Below are positions 8,411-17,428 of a stretch of DNA of 64,000 nt, in pieces; position 1 is the stretch's first letter, and every line of letters begins with the position of its first letter. The stretch lies in the NCBI GenBank assembly GCA_016703425.1, contig JADJCA010000001.1:992001-1056000 (forward strand), in the 5' to 3' direction. This DNA is from Myxococcales bacterium. GTDB lineage: Bacteria; Myxococcota_A; Polyangia; Polyangiales; Polyangiaceae. Both the position numbers and the translations under genes were made by a program. The notes below the pieces were generated by a model. It searched no databases, was not told the origin of the DNA, and worked only from the letters and a program-made list of their open reading frames with translations.

Positions 8411-9163
8411 ATGGACCGTCAATTGATTCGTCGGCGCGAGCGCCCTCGCCTCGCTAAACGCCCAATCTGGCCGTGCCTTACAGGCCTCCTGCTGAGCGGC
8501 TGCTCGCACCGCGAACCACCCTCGTTCTCGGGAGATGCGGCGGCGCAACCGCTCGCGGCGGTCACCGAGGCTCGGGCGTCGGCCCCGTCCTCCGGCCCTC
8601 GCGTCCACGACGCCGGGACCTCCCCTTCCCTTGTGCCGCCTCCAGCGCCGGAGGGGGGGACCTCGGCGAAGGGCGCCGACGCAACCGCCGACGCAACCGC
8701 CGACGACCGCGACGCCGGGCAGACGCGCGACCGGCCGTCGGCCACGAGCGCGGCGTTCACGGCGCGCGTGTCAGCGCTCTTCGACGCGATCCGCGAAGAC
8801 GCCCCTCTGAAGGCTCACCCGGCGTTCTTTCCCCTGCCCGCGTACGAGCAAGTGAAGGCTGTCACGAATCCAGGCGCCGACTACAAGCGGCGTCTCTTGG
8901 CAGCCTTCGATCGCGACATCCGCGATCTGCACGTGCAGCTCGGAGCCCGCGCCGAGACCGCGCGCTTCATCGCCATCGACGTCCCCGACGAGCGGGCCCG
9001 CTGGGTCGAGCCCGGCGAGGAGTACAACCGTCTCGGCTACTACCGGGTCTTCGGCTCGAAGCTTCGCTACGAGCTCGGAGGCCGCGAGCGCACCATCCCC
9101 ATCAAGTCGCTCATCTCATGGCGCGGCGAGTGGTACGTCGTGCACCTCTCGGGCATGAAGTGA
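8411..9163 (+). CDS. lipoprotein with a conserved C-terminal domain of unknown function
   Basis: This 250-residue protein starts at the ATG that places PIWPCLTGLLLSGC (lipobox LSGC) near the N-terminus; frames further upstream overlap the opposite-strand lipoprotein and look non-coding. A low-complexity linker follows, including ADATADATADD. A folded domain begins near residue 115 (TARVSALFDAIREDAPLKAH) and ends with RTIPIKSLISWRGEWYVVHL. The C-terminal strand pattern IKSLISWRGEWYVVHLSG recalls small alpha/beta lipoprotein domains, but I recognise no family. It is divergent from the GYPQQ lipoprotein and convergent with the gene that ends one base downstream. Confidence 0.6.
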   Translation: MDRQLIRRRERPRLAKRPIWPCLTGLLLSGCSHREPPSFSGDAAAQPLAAVTEARASAPSSGPRVHDAGTSPSLVPPPAPEGGTSAKGADATADATADDRDAGQTRDRPSATSAAFTARVSALFDAIREDAPLKAHPAFFPLPAYEQVKAVTNPGADYKRRLLAAFDRDIRDLHVQLGARAETARFIAIDVPDERARWVEPGEEYNRLGYYRVFGSKLRYELGGRERTIPIKSLISWRGEWYVVHLSGMK

Positions 9164-10147
9164 TCAAAGGCCCGCTGGCACGACGACCGAGTCGGCCACG
9201 TCGATGCGCGCCGTGGCCTTCGCCGTGACGCCCTGCTGGTCTCGCACCTCGACGGTGACGTCGAGGGGCTTGCCCAAGAACTTCTCCACGGGGGCCTCGG
9301 CGTTGTCGAGCTGGTAACGCAGGCCGAAGAGCTTGCAGTATCCACCTTCATCGCGGTCGAAGGTGAAGACGAAGCTCGTCACCGGCACCTTGAGTCCCGT
9401 ATCCGGCTGCACGCCCGTGATGGTCGTGGTGGAGCCGGACTGCTTCAGGTTCTTCATGCGCACGGCGATCCACAGGTGGTGGCCGCCCTGCGGACCTTTC
9501 TCCGGCTTCATGGGCCCTGGCGTGAGCGAGTGGAAGTCGGTCTGGCCCGTTCCCAAGATGACCTCGGGGGTGCCTCCGCCGGGCGGCTTGCAGGCGTCCG
9601 CCGAGTCCTGCGCCCAGTTCTCCGCGTAGGGCTCGAGGTCGTCGGCAAGGAGCGTCCCGTCGATGCAGCGGCCCGAGACGCAGCTCTGCGGCGCGGTGCA
9701 TGAGGGACCGAAGGCGCCAGGGTAGCCAGCGACGAGGCACTGCGCCTCGAGGCGCACGCGGACTAGGCGCGTCTGCCCGCAGACGAACGGCGCGTTGAGG
9801 ATGCGAGTCAAGACGGGCGCCGGCTCGCCCCCTTGGGGCTCCGCAGTGACCGTGGGTGTGTTGTAAGCGTCGACGCGGAGGTCGAGGCGCTTTCCGACGC
9901 CCGTCGCCTTGAGGCTGAGCTCCTTCGGAAAGATGGGGTCGGGCCCGGTGGCGCTGTAGACGGCGCGTTGCACGGCGCCGTCCACGGTCGCCGACGTTCG
10001 GTACGCGGCAACGACGCCGGCAAGGCCCGGCTGCCCTTGGACGCCCACGACGAGCGTAGCCTCGCAGGCCGAATCGTTCGGGCCGTCGGAGGTGCAAGCG
10101 ACCACGCTGACAGCAGCGCCGACGAGCGCCGCGGCGCCGGCGCGCAA
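9164..10147 (-). CDS. lipoprotein, last gene of the kelch/PHM-like operon
   Basis: I place the start at a TTG preceded by GCAGGGGCGACC, because it gives a compact lipoprotein signal, MRAGAAALVGAAVSVVAC. The ATG further upstream would overlap the PHM-like gene and bury the signal. The mature protein of about 310 residues has a DSACEATLVVGVQG strand region, a Cys cluster (FGPSCTAPQSCVSGRC) that resembles a small disulfide knot, and a beta-rich C-terminal half (WIAVRMKNLKQSGSTTTITG, FVFTFDRDEGGYC). It probably binds or scaffolds at the outer membrane. I recognise no family. It lies 32 bp after the PHM-like gene. Confidence 0.55.
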   Translation of the reverse strand: MRAGAAALVGAAVSVVACTSDGPNDSACEATLVVGVQGQPGLAGVVAAYRTSATVDGAVQRAVYSATGPDPIFPKELSLKATGVGKRLDLRVDAYNTPTVTAEPQGGEPAPVLTRILNAPFVCGQTRLVRVRLEAQCLVAGYPGAFGPSCTAPQSCVSGRCIDGTLLADDLEPYAENWAQDSADACKPPGGGTPEVILGTGQTDFHSLTPGPMKPEKGPQGGHHLWIAVRMKNLKQSGSTTTITGVQPDTGLKVPVTSFVFTFDRDEGGYCKLFGLRYQLDNAEAPVEKFLGKPLDVTVEVRDQQGVTAKATARIDVADSVVVPAGL

Positions 10148-10179
10148 GGTCGCCCCTGCCCGGACCAGGTCGGAGGTCC

Positions 10180-11139
10180 TCAGAAGCAGTACCGGGCTTC
10201 GTCCGCGTCCCAGGGATAGATGTACGCGAAAAGGTTGCAATGCTCATCCTTCTCGACCTCGGGGCCGAACTTGATTTCGCGGTCGGTGGGGTTGGTGAAG
10301 TCGCAGGTGTATTGGAGCGCTCCGCCTGCGGGGAGCGCGGCCGGCGGGTCCAAGACCTTGAAGGGCGGCTCGTCCCAGGCGCGCGAGCGGTAGAGCTCGT
10401 CCTTGGCGGTCACGCCATCGGGCGAGAGGTTGATGCTGAAGGTCTTGCCGCGTGAATGAAAGTGGCCCGTCAAGGCAGCGACCTTCACCTCGCTCGGGAT
10501 CGAGCAGCTCGTGGTGAAGGACCGCGACTCGCGCGGCGGGATGGCGATGTTGACGTTGTTCGCGAAGACCGTGCCCATGTGGTGCTTGATCTTCGACGCG
10601 TCGCGCTCCGTGTGGAGGTTGATCTTGACGCGTCCCTTGCCGAGCGGCGTCCCTTGCGTCGCCGCGTTGACGTAGTGCGTCTGCAGCATGAGCTGCTTTC
10701 GCGCCTTGATCTTGAACGCGACGCCTTCGGGAAGCGTCCAATCGAGCCTCTCGGACTGCGAGCCGACGATGAGGTTGTAGCCGTTGGTGCCCATGGGCGA
10801 GAAGACGCCGCGCAGGCAGTCGCCGTCGCCATCGGGGAAGTCTTTGTCGGTCTGGAAGAGGTTCATGTGGTGGCTGCCTGTGAGGTAGCGCACCTCGAAC
10901 TTCACGACGTCGATGTCGACGTTGCTCGGCAGCTTGAACCAGTAACAATGTTGCCGCTCGGTGCCCGGCGCCACGTCGAAGATGGGCGTCTGGAGCTGCA
11001 GCCCCGACTCGGGCTTCGCGAGCGCGATCTCGGCCGGATCCGTGGTCACCTCCACGGTCTCGTCGCAAGCGAAGGCCATGGGCGCGAGCGCCGAGAGCGC
11101 GACCACGCGGAATGCAGACGTTGCGGACTTGATGCTCAC
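10180..11139 (-). CDS. PHM/DBH-like copper type II monooxygenase-family lipoprotein
   Basis: This 319-residue exported protein resembles the two-domain peptidylglycine alpha-hydroxylating monooxygenase fold. The likely CuH ligands are His90 and His91 in LTGSHHMNLFQ and His155 in MLQTHYVNA. The CuM pair is His226 and His228 in LTGHFHSRG. The C-terminal KDEHCNLFAYIYPW aligns with the DEMC segment of PHM/DBH, which normally gives a Met ligand; here that position is His300, so copper chemistry may differ. The start is a GTG with a strong GGGGGGGAG upstream. Cys25 in APMAFAC is a plausible lipobox. The gene sits between the kelch lipoprotein and another lipoprotein, so a secreted oxidative role with a kelch partner is possible. 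Confidence 0.65.
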   Translation of the reverse strand: MSIKSATSAFRVVALSALAPMAFACDETVEVTTDPAEIALAKPESGLQLQTPIFDVAPGTERQHCYWFKLPSNVDIDVVKFEVRYLTGSHHMNLFQTDKDFPDGDGDCLRGVFSPMGTNGYNLIVGSQSERLDWTLPEGVAFKIKARKQLMLQTHYVNAATQGTPLGKGRVKINLHTERDASKIKHHMGTVFANNVNIAIPPRESRSFTTSCSIPSEVKVAALTGHFHSRGKTFSINLSPDGVTAKDELYRSRAWDEPPFKVLDPPAALPAGGALQYTCDFTNPTDREIKFGPEVEKDEHCNLFAYIYPWDADEARYCF

Positions 11140-11157
11140 CGGCTCCCCCCCCTCGTT

Positions 11158-12450
11158 CTAGTTGCAGAGACTCTTGCACGTCGTCGAGACGCGCTCGCAC
11201 GACAGGCCGATCGGATTTTCACGGAGCGCTTTCCAGGCGCTCGGGCCGGAGCTCCACCACCAAGCGTCGGCGACGACGCCGCAGTCGCTCTTCCCAAAGG
11301 CCGCCAAGAAGCCGCGTCCATCGGCGCGCGGGCCGAAGGCGAAAGCGGACCGCCGCTCCGGGACCGCCTTGTCGATGGCGGTGAAGTCCGACGGGAAATC
11401 GCACTGCCCGGTGCTCGGGTTCTTGTAGGTGTCACCACCAGCGACCCGACTCCAGCGCGCCGACGCCACGTCGAGGCGGTAGACGTCGTTCTGGTTGCCG
11501 AGCTTGCCGTCGTCGTGACCGCCGAAGACGACGAGGGCACCGTCGGTCTTGTCGAACATGGCGCCGTGGTTGATGCGAGGAACGGGCGCGTCGCCCGTCG
11601 TCTTGAGCTCGCGCCAGGCGCCGGACTCAAGGTCTAGCGCCCAGGTGTCGCGCAAGAACGGTCCCGTGAAGGCTTGCTCGTCGCCGCCGCCATAGACGTA
11701 GGCGACCTTCGCGGCCTCATCGATCGCCATGGCGTGGAAGAGCCGTGCCGGTGGCTTGGGGCCGCTGCCGAGCGCGGACCAAACGAGCGTCGTTAGATCG
11801 AGCACGAAGGCGTCGTTGTTGGGCGTGAAGTTGAGCCCGTTGGTCGACGTGTTGCCACCGAAGACCACGAGTCTGTCGCCATCGATGGCCATGGCCGCGT
11901 TGGCGCGGGGCGCCGGCCCCTTACCCGAGACCTCGAGTTTCGACCAGGACTCGGCGGCGAAGTCGAAGGCCCAGACGTCGTCGAAGAGCGTGTACGCAGT
12001 GCCGCCTTGGCGCGTCCGACCGCCGAAGAGAATCGCTCGCCCGCGGGCGGCGTCAGTGGCCATGGCGTGGCGCGCACGCGCGCTCGGAGCAGCGGCGCCC
12101 GAGGGGACGGAGCGCCATACACCACACGCCACATCGAGCACCCAAGTCTCCGCATCGAACTTCGGCGTCGGCGATTGCCCACAAATGGGAACCGTCACGT
12201 CACCGCCGAAAATCACGAAGCGGCGCCCCGTCGGATCGAGGGCGCCTCCCACGTCGCCGCGCGGCGCTGGCAGTGCGCCGCCGCCCGTGGCACCGGTGCA
12301 CGCTGGCGGAGTGCCGTCGGCCGAGAGGGCGCTGCTCGCGCCGGCGCCTGCGTCGACCCCCGCCGCACTGCCGCTCGGGGCCGATTCAGAGGATGAGCAG
12401 GCCGTGAGGCCAAAAACGACGAGGCATGGGGCGAGATGCGGAAGCTGCAC
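11158..12450 (-). CDS. kelch-repeat beta-propeller lipoprotein
   Basis: This 430-residue protein starts at a GTG that places VQLPHLAPCLVVFGLTAC, with lipobox LTAC, at the N-terminus. After an Ala/Gly/Ser linker come at least five kelch repeats. Each has a hydrophobic strand ending in GG and a downstream Trp, for example FVIFGG, AILFGGRTRQGG, LVVFGGNTSTNG, AYVYGGGDEQ and LVVFGGHDDGK, with WVLD, WAFDF, FVLDL and WALDLE. This is the signature of galactose-oxidase-like propellers used for binding. The Cys-rich C-terminus (SCERVSTTCKSLC) is probably disulfide-bonded. It is the first gene of a three-gene leftward operon with the PHM-like protein. Confidence 0.8.
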   Translation of the reverse strand: MQLPHLAPCLVVFGLTACSSSESAPSGSAAGVDAGAGASSALSADGTPPACTGATGGGALPAPRGDVGGALDPTGRRFVIFGGDVTVPICGQSPTPKFDAETWVLDVACGVWRSVPSGAAAPSARARHAMATDAARGRAILFGGRTRQGGTAYTLFDDVWAFDFAAESWSKLEVSGKGPAPRANAAMAIDGDRLVVFGGNTSTNGLNFTPNNDAFVLDLTTLVWSALGSGPKPPARLFHAMAIDEAAKVAYVYGGGDEQAFTGPFLRDTWALDLESGAWRELKTTGDAPVPRINHGAMFDKTDGALVVFGGHDDGKLGNQNDVYRLDVASARWSRVAGGDTYKNPSTGQCDFPSDFTAIDKAVPERRSAFAFGPRADGRGFLAAFGKSDCGVVADAWWWSSGPSAWKALRENPIGLSCERVSTTCKSLCN

Positions 12451-12742
12451 GGCGTCTCTCGGTAGCCCAGGTCTGGTCAGCGTGCCAGGCAATCGGAACC
12501 GACGGGGCCCGCGCCGGCTGCGCTTTGACGCAGGCGTTCGCTTTGACGCCGACGATGTGCACCGATGAGTCGCCACGCGAGATCATGAGCAACGCACGTG
12601 CCGACTGGCCTCGCCCGAGATCCTCTCGCCTAAGCTCCTGCGGTGCTCGCCGGGTGCCCTGATCCGGGTGCCGCGGTCGCGAGGTGAGGTGGCACGCTGC
12701 GCCTCCCACGAGGCGGTTCGCTTCGATTCCCTTCGGTGCGTT

Positions 12743-13641
12743 TTACGGAGCCGCCGGCGGCTCGACGATGCGGCCCGGCGCCGGATCGCCACCTTTGGTC
12801 GTGGTCGTGCCCTCGGCCGTGTGGCACGCATTGCAGTCGCCGTTCGTTTGCTCGGTCTCCATGATGCGCTCCTGGTCGCCGACGACGACCTTGGCGCGGT
12901 AGGGCTTCTTGATCGCCTTCATCGTCGAGAAGTTCCCGACGCGGTTGACCGGCAGCTCGATGACGGCGCCGTCGGCGCCGGTGATGACGACCTTCATGCC
13001 GACGCGAAGGCCGTTGGAGCCCTTGCAGTTGTCGGCTTCGTGGCCGAACGGAAAGACCGTGCCGGCGGCGGTGAAGAGCACCTTGCGCTCGTTTTTCTTC
13101 GTGTGGCAGTCGACGCAGGCCCCGCCGGGCGCCATGTCGTCGCCTTCACGCACCAAAGACTTGCCCGCTTTGCACTGGGACGGTTGGTCGAAGACGCTCT
13201 CGACGGCGCCGCAGTTGCCGCGGGGCGTACCGGCCGCGATCCAGGACTCGAAAGCGGCGACGGCATCGCCGCCCGGTGCGCCGCTCGGGGCATCGGCTTC
13301 GCGCTGTCCTTCATGCGCTCGACAGACAACTGTGCGCGCGTCTTGCCGCTGGCGTCCTTTGCCGTGAGGTCATCGAAGGACGTGAGCGAATACGGCGAGT
13401 CCTTCGTGGGCGTCACGCCGTGGCAGGACCAGCAGCGGTCCGCGAGCACGGTCTGAACCGCGCACGGCAGCCCCGTGTCGCCAGTTGGGGCGTTGCTTCC
13501 CGTCGGGGATGCCCCTTGAACCGAATCGCCGTCGGCGGTAGCGCCAAAACAGGCCGCAGCGACGACCGGCAGGCAAACGACGCCGAGCATGAAGGCGAGC
13601 CCGGAGCGGACCGACGAGAACTCATTAAGCGATCGGATCAT
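12743..13641 (-). pseudogene. triheme cytochrome-c-like lipoprotein, one-base frameshift
   Basis: The ATG at 13641 starts a lipoprotein signal (SGLAFMLGVVCLPVVAAAC), followed by LADRCWSCHGVTP, the first CxxCH heme motif. After KDSAKPMP the frame is lost. It resumes one register over as DAVAAFESWIAAGTPRGNC, and later carries GACVDCHTKK and GDCNACHTAEG, the second and third CxxCH motifs. The break is at the GGGG run at 13287-13290; removing one base joins the halves into about 299 residues. Such proteins bind heme covalently in the periplasm and pass electrons. Either the gene is dead or the run is miscalled; both halves look conserved, which favours a recent change or an error. Confidence 0.65.
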
Positions 13642-13861
13642 TGGGGCCTTTTGCTTCGCCTCGAGCGCCCCCACGGCTGAGGTTTGCGCACTATGTACCC
13701 CAAAGGGCGAGCGACCAGGCCAAACTGCGATCAATCGGACCGCGGCGCCGGGCGATAGGTAGGCCTTTCACCCACACTCGCTCCTTTTCGCAGCGCCAAG
13801 CCCTTGAAGTCGCTCTGGTCGAGGGGTGGCGCGCTCCGGATTTCCGGTTTACGACGGGCCC

Positions 13862-15724
13862 ATGAGCGAGCCGCTTGTTGAGTGCGTCCCGAACTTCTCC
13901 GAGGGGCGCGACGCCTCACGAATTCGTGAAATCACGGCGTCCATCGAAGCGGTCTCCGGCGTTCGCCTCCTCAACGTCGAGCCGGGCGCCGACACGCACC
14001 GGACCGTCGTCACCTTCGTCGGCCCTCCAAAGGCGGTCGCCGAAGCGGCCTTCCGAAGCATCCAGGTCGCCGCGCGCGTCATCGACATGGCCGCGCACCG
14101 CGGCGCCCACCCGCGCATGGGTGCGACCGACGTGTGCCCCTTCGTTCCCGTCAGCGGCGTCACGATGGCCGATTGCGTCGCGCTCGCGCGCGAGGTCGGC
14201 GAGCGCGTCGGCCGCGAGCTTTCGATTCCCGTCTACCTCTACGAAGAAGCGGCCGCGACGCCGGCGCGGCGCAACCTCGCCGACATTCGCAAAGGCGAAT
14301 ACGAGGCGCTCCCCAAGAAGCTCGTCGATGCGGCGTGGAAGCCAGACTTTGGCCCCGCCGCGTTCTCGCCTCGCAGCGGCGCGACGGTCATCGGCGCGCG
14401 CGAGTTTCTGATCGCTTACAACATCAACCTCAACTCGACCGACAAGAACCACGCCGCCGAGCTCGCCTACGAGCTGCGTCAGCGCGGCCGCGTAGCCCGC
14501 ATCGGCAACACGTCGCCCTTCTACTTCCGCGGCACCCAGCTCAAGTACGCCGCCGATGCCTTTCCTTGCGGGAGCTGCGCCTTCGTGGGCAAGACCTTCC
14601 AGGATACCCATGCACATTGCAAGGACTCGCACGGCTACGACTTGCGCGATCTCTTGGCGCAGAACTCCCTCGATGCGGAGAGCCTGACGGGGCAGAAAGT
14701 CTACCGGCCCGGGAAGTTCGCCCACTGCAAGGCCATTGGTTGGTACGTGGACGACTACAAGCGCGCGCAGATCAGCATCAACCTGACGAACTTCCGCGTC
14801 ACGTCGCTGGCCGACGTCTTCGACGAAGCGCAGCGGCTCGCGGCGGCGCGCGGCCTCGTCGTCACCGGCAGCGAGATCGTCGGCGTCGTGCCCTACGAGG
14901 CGCTCCTCGCCGCGGGCCGGCACTACCTCGCGCGCCAGGGCAAGCCCGTCGGCGCGCCAGTGCGCGACGTGCTCCAAGCCGCCGTGACATCGCTTGGTCT
15001 GAGCGACGTTGCCCCCTTCGACATCGACAAGAAGGTCCTCGGCTTGCCGAAGGCGGCGCCAAAGGCGCTCGTGTCGATGAGCGTGGTCGACTTCACCGAC
15101 GAGGTGTCGCGCGACACGCCGGCGCCGGGCGGTGGGTCCATCGCCGCCTTGGCGGCGGCGCTCGGAGCGGCGCTGGCCTCGATGGTCGCAAACCTGACGC
15201 ACGGCAAAGAGGGCACCGAGGCCCGCGACGACGAGCTCGCGCGCATCGCGGAGGCGACGCAGCGCGTGAAAGACGCGCTCCTCGCCGGCGTCGACGACGA
15301 CACCAACGCCTTCAACGCGTTCATGGAGGCGCGGCGCCTCCCGCAATCCACCCCCGAGGACAAGGCGCTGCGACTGCAGCGTATGCAGGAGGGCCTGAAG
15401 ATCGCCATCGACGTGCCTTGGCGCACCGCTGAGCTGGCCTTCGAGGCGATGCAATTGGCCCACCAGGTGTCCAGCATCGGCAACCCCAACTCCCTCACGG
15501 ATGCCGCCGTTGGCGTGCAGATGGGCTTCGCCGGGGTGCGCGGCGCGTTGTGGAACGTGGTGATCAACCTCAAGGACCTGTCCGACGCGGCCTACGTCGC
15601 GACGATGCAAGAGCGCTGTCGGACGATGCTGGAGGCCTCGGCTGAGCTGGCGCAGGCGTCGGCGCGAAGCGTGGACGCGCGCCTCGACGAGATGATCGCG
15701 AAGAAGCGGGCAATGGCCGGCTAG
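13862..15724 (+). CDS. ftcD: bifunctional glutamate formimidoyltransferase/formimidoyl-THF cyclodeaminase
   Basis: This 620-residue enzyme of histidine degradation moves the formimino group from formiminoglutamate to tetrahydrofolate and then deaminates it to methenyl-THF. The formiminotransferase domain (about 1-380) starts VECVPNFSEGRD and has DTHRTVVTFVG and MAAHRGAHPRMGATDVCPF. The cyclodeaminase domain (about 395-620) has DTPAPGGGSIAALAAALGAALASMV. The fused order is as in vertebrate FTCD. A Cys/His-rich insertion near residues 235-275 (FPCGSCAFVGK, HAHCKDSHGYDL) looks like a zinc knuckle. The ATG lies 6 nt after TACGAC with no Shine-Dalgarno sequence, so it may be leaderless. No hut genes are adjacent. 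Confidence 0.93.
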   Translation: MSEPLVECVPNFSEGRDASRIREITASIEAVSGVRLLNVEPGADTHRTVVTFVGPPKAVAEAAFRSIQVAARVIDMAAHRGAHPRMGATDVCPFVPVSGVTMADCVALAREVGERVGRELSIPVYLYEEAAATPARRNLADIRKGEYEALPKKLVDAAWKPDFGPAAFSPRSGATVIGAREFLIAYNINLNSTDKNHAAELAYELRQRGRVARIGNTSPFYFRGTQLKYAADAFPCGSCAFVGKTFQDTHAHCKDSHGYDLRDLLAQNSLDAESLTGQKVYRPGKFAHCKAIGWYVDDYKRAQISINLTNFRVTSLADVFDEAQRLAAARGLVVTGSEIVGVVPYEALLAAGRHYLARQGKPVGAPVRDVLQAAVTSLGLSDVAPFDIDKKVLGLPKAAPKALVSMSVVDFTDEVSRDTPAPGGGSIAALAAALGAALASMVANLTHGKEGTEARDDELARIAEATQRVKDALLAGVDDDTNAFNAFMEARRLPQSTPEDKALRLQRMQEGLKIAIDVPWRTAELAFEAMQLAHQVSSIGNPNSLTDAAVGVQMGFAGVRGALWNVVINLKDLSDAAYVATMQERCRTMLEASAELAQASARSVDARLDEMIAKKRAMAG

Positions 15725-15802
15725 GCACAACCTGGTGCTTGCGAGGCGAGGCGATCGGCGTACCCTCCGCCGATCGCCCACGCGGTGAACTCGGAGGGGA
15801 AC

Positions 15803-16696
15803 ATGTCCACAGTTCAGTTGCTGCAAACCACGTTGCGCTCGGTGGCTCAGGTGCCCGGCGTACTTGGCTACCTCGCCGTCAGCCGCGAGGAGAACTTCCA
15901 GTCGCCGGAGATGACGGCCCTCCCGAAGGCGCTGTCCACCACGGCCGCGCAGCTCGCGCGCAAGGTGCTCGACGGCACCGAGGAGCGGCAGACGGAGGTC
16001 GCGCTCAATCATCGCGTGGTGATGCGGCGCATCGGCGATTGCGTGGCGTGTGTCATCGCCGAAATGTCGACCACGGACGCCGAGCTGCATCGCAAGCTGA
16101 ACGTCATCGCGATCCGGACGCAGGTGGTGAGCGGCGGCGGCGACGAGGTGAGCCCCGTCGCCGGGCGTTTGAAGGACGCCTACGTGGCGGTCGGTGGGCC
16201 GCTCAGCGAGCTCGCCTTCGATCGCGCGATGGAACAGCTGAAGGTGGCGCGCAAAGCCACCAGCTCCGTGGCCTTGCGGGAGCTCGTCGAATCGCTCGGC
16301 GCGAGCCTTACGCCGGCCTACAAGAAGACGGAGTTTCTGACGCGCGGCGCCGCGCTCATCGATGAACACGACGCGCTCTTCGCGAGCCACACGTCGATGG
16401 TGCCGCCGCCGAACTCGTCGATTCCGCCGCGGTCCGAGCGGATCTCGGTCGCGCCGCGCTCCGATTCGCCCAAGGCGAAGCTCTCGCACGTCGCCGTGGC
16501 GGTGCTCGTCGCGCGCGATCTCGCGGGGCCCGGCGTGGAGGACTCGCTCGTGCGCGCGGTGGCCAACTTCGAGCGCCTCGACGCCGCGTCGGCGACGCTC
16601 GAGCGCTTGCTGACGGGCATGTCGCAGGCGCTCCCGGAGCTCTCGCGGGCGCGCTTCGTCGCCGACGCGCGAGCCGCCGTCGACCGCCAGCGGTAG
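15803..16696 (+). CDS. hypothetical protein, possibly Roadblock/LC7-like N-terminal domain
   Basis: This 297-residue cytoplasmic protein starts at an ATG with GGAGGGGAAC ahead of it. The N-terminal 110 residues (VPGVLGYLAVSREENFQSPE, HRVVMRRIGDCVACVIAEM, NVIAIRTQVV) have the helix-strand-strand pattern of Roadblock/LC7 regulators, which work with small GTPases in myxobacteria. The middle (LKDAYVAVGGPLSELAFDRA, LRELVESLGASLTPAY) is helical. The C-terminal part after a Pro/Ser-rich linker (MVPPPNSSIPPRSERIS) is also helical. No GTPase gene is adjacent. The domain suggestion is an inference from pattern only. Confidence 0.45.
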   Translation: MSTVQLLQTTLRSVAQVPGVLGYLAVSREENFQSPEMTALPKALSTTAAQLARKVLDGTEERQTEVALNHRVVMRRIGDCVACVIAEMSTTDAELHRKLNVIAIRTQVVSGGGDEVSPVAGRLKDAYVAVGGPLSELAFDRAMEQLKVARKATSSVALRELVESLGASLTPAYKKTEFLTRGAALIDEHDALFASHTSMVPPPNSSIPPRSERISVAPRSDSPKAKLSHVAVAVLVARDLAGPGVEDSLVRAVANFERLDAASATLERLLTGMSQALPELSRARFVADARAAVDRQR

Positions 16697-16700
16697 TCCC

Positions 16701-16739
16701 GTAGGCTCAAGCCGTGAGGCGGGCTGCAACCATCGGACT
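16701..16739 (+). repeat. 39-bp direct repeat, copy 1 (left of the immunity genes)
   Basis: This stretch matches 18344-18382 at 36 of 39 positions. Both contain a TAGGnT box, CAAGCC and a GTG, then the same opening codons as the lipoprotein gene at 18357. Here the following ORF diverges after nine codons and stops after 23 codons, so it is a dead copy of that gene's start. Together the two copies bracket the Imm11-Imm49 genes. Confidence 0.8.
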
Positions 16740-16839
16740 GCGCGGCTCTCTCCTCTATCGCCCCCTATCGTGCTCTCGAAGGTGAGGCCCGACCCACATG
16801 GCGACCTATCCCATCTGAGCTGATCCAGGACACTGCAGC

Positions 16840-17426
16840 ATGGCTCAAGCATCCGACTACGTGATCTTCAACGGGCCCATGCGGACCGACTTCGCCCTGC
16901 TCGATTTCATCGAGGACTTCGCCGACGACTACAAACTCATGCGTGGCCATGCGGTCGCGCCCGACTGGCCCAACGACGTCTGCTTCCGCATGTCGCCCGA
17001 CTTCAAGAAGCGCATCAAGCTGTCGGACAACCTGGTCAACAGCAACAAGTTCCTGGTGGCCTCGAAGCCGCTGCAGGACTTCCTCTTGGCCGAGGAGGTG
17101 CCCGATGTGGAATATCTGCCTCTCACCATCTTCAACCACAAGAAGAAGGCTGAGGCCGCTCCCTACGCGATCGTCAACCCGATCGGCACACACGACTGCG
17201 TGGACCTGGCGGCCAGCGACGTGGTGATGAACACGATCAACAGCGACTACATCAGCGTCGTCAAGAAGCTCGCGATCGATCCGTCCAAGATCGCCAGCAC
17301 GGCACGCCTCTTCCGGGCCAAGGGCCTGGGCACGGGATCTTCTTCAAGCGCGAACTCGCCGACAAGGTGAAGGCCGCCGGCTTCACTGGCATCGAGTTCG
17401 TCGAGATCGCCGACTACAAGACCTGA
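16840..17426 (+). pseudogene. Imm11 (DUF1629) family immunity-like protein, one-base frameshift
   Basis: From the ATG at 16840, 165 codons read well (SDYVIFNGPMRTDFALLDF, FLVASKPLQDFLLAEEV, EYLPLTIFNHKKK, YAIVNPIGTHDCVDLAAS). This is the DUF1629/Imm11 pattern of polymorphic-toxin immunity proteins. After FRAKGLG the frame fails; in the next frame the expected C-terminus is intact (IFFKRELADKVKAAGFTGIE, FVEIADYKT) and ends at TGA 17424-17426. One indel in the GGGC-rich run at about 17321-17336 explains it. It is two bases upstream of the Imm49 gene. Leu codons are mostly CTG, unlike the CTC-rich neighbours, so transfer is likely. Confidence 0.65.
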
Positions 17427-17428
17427 TC

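Noticed and set aside
13916..16852. 978-codon open frame on the minus strand across ftcD
   Set aside because: It is antisense to ftcD and the following gene, is rich in Arg/His/Gly/Asp as expected for an antisense frame in GC-rich DNA, and has no domain; ftcD motifs on the plus strand are unambiguous.
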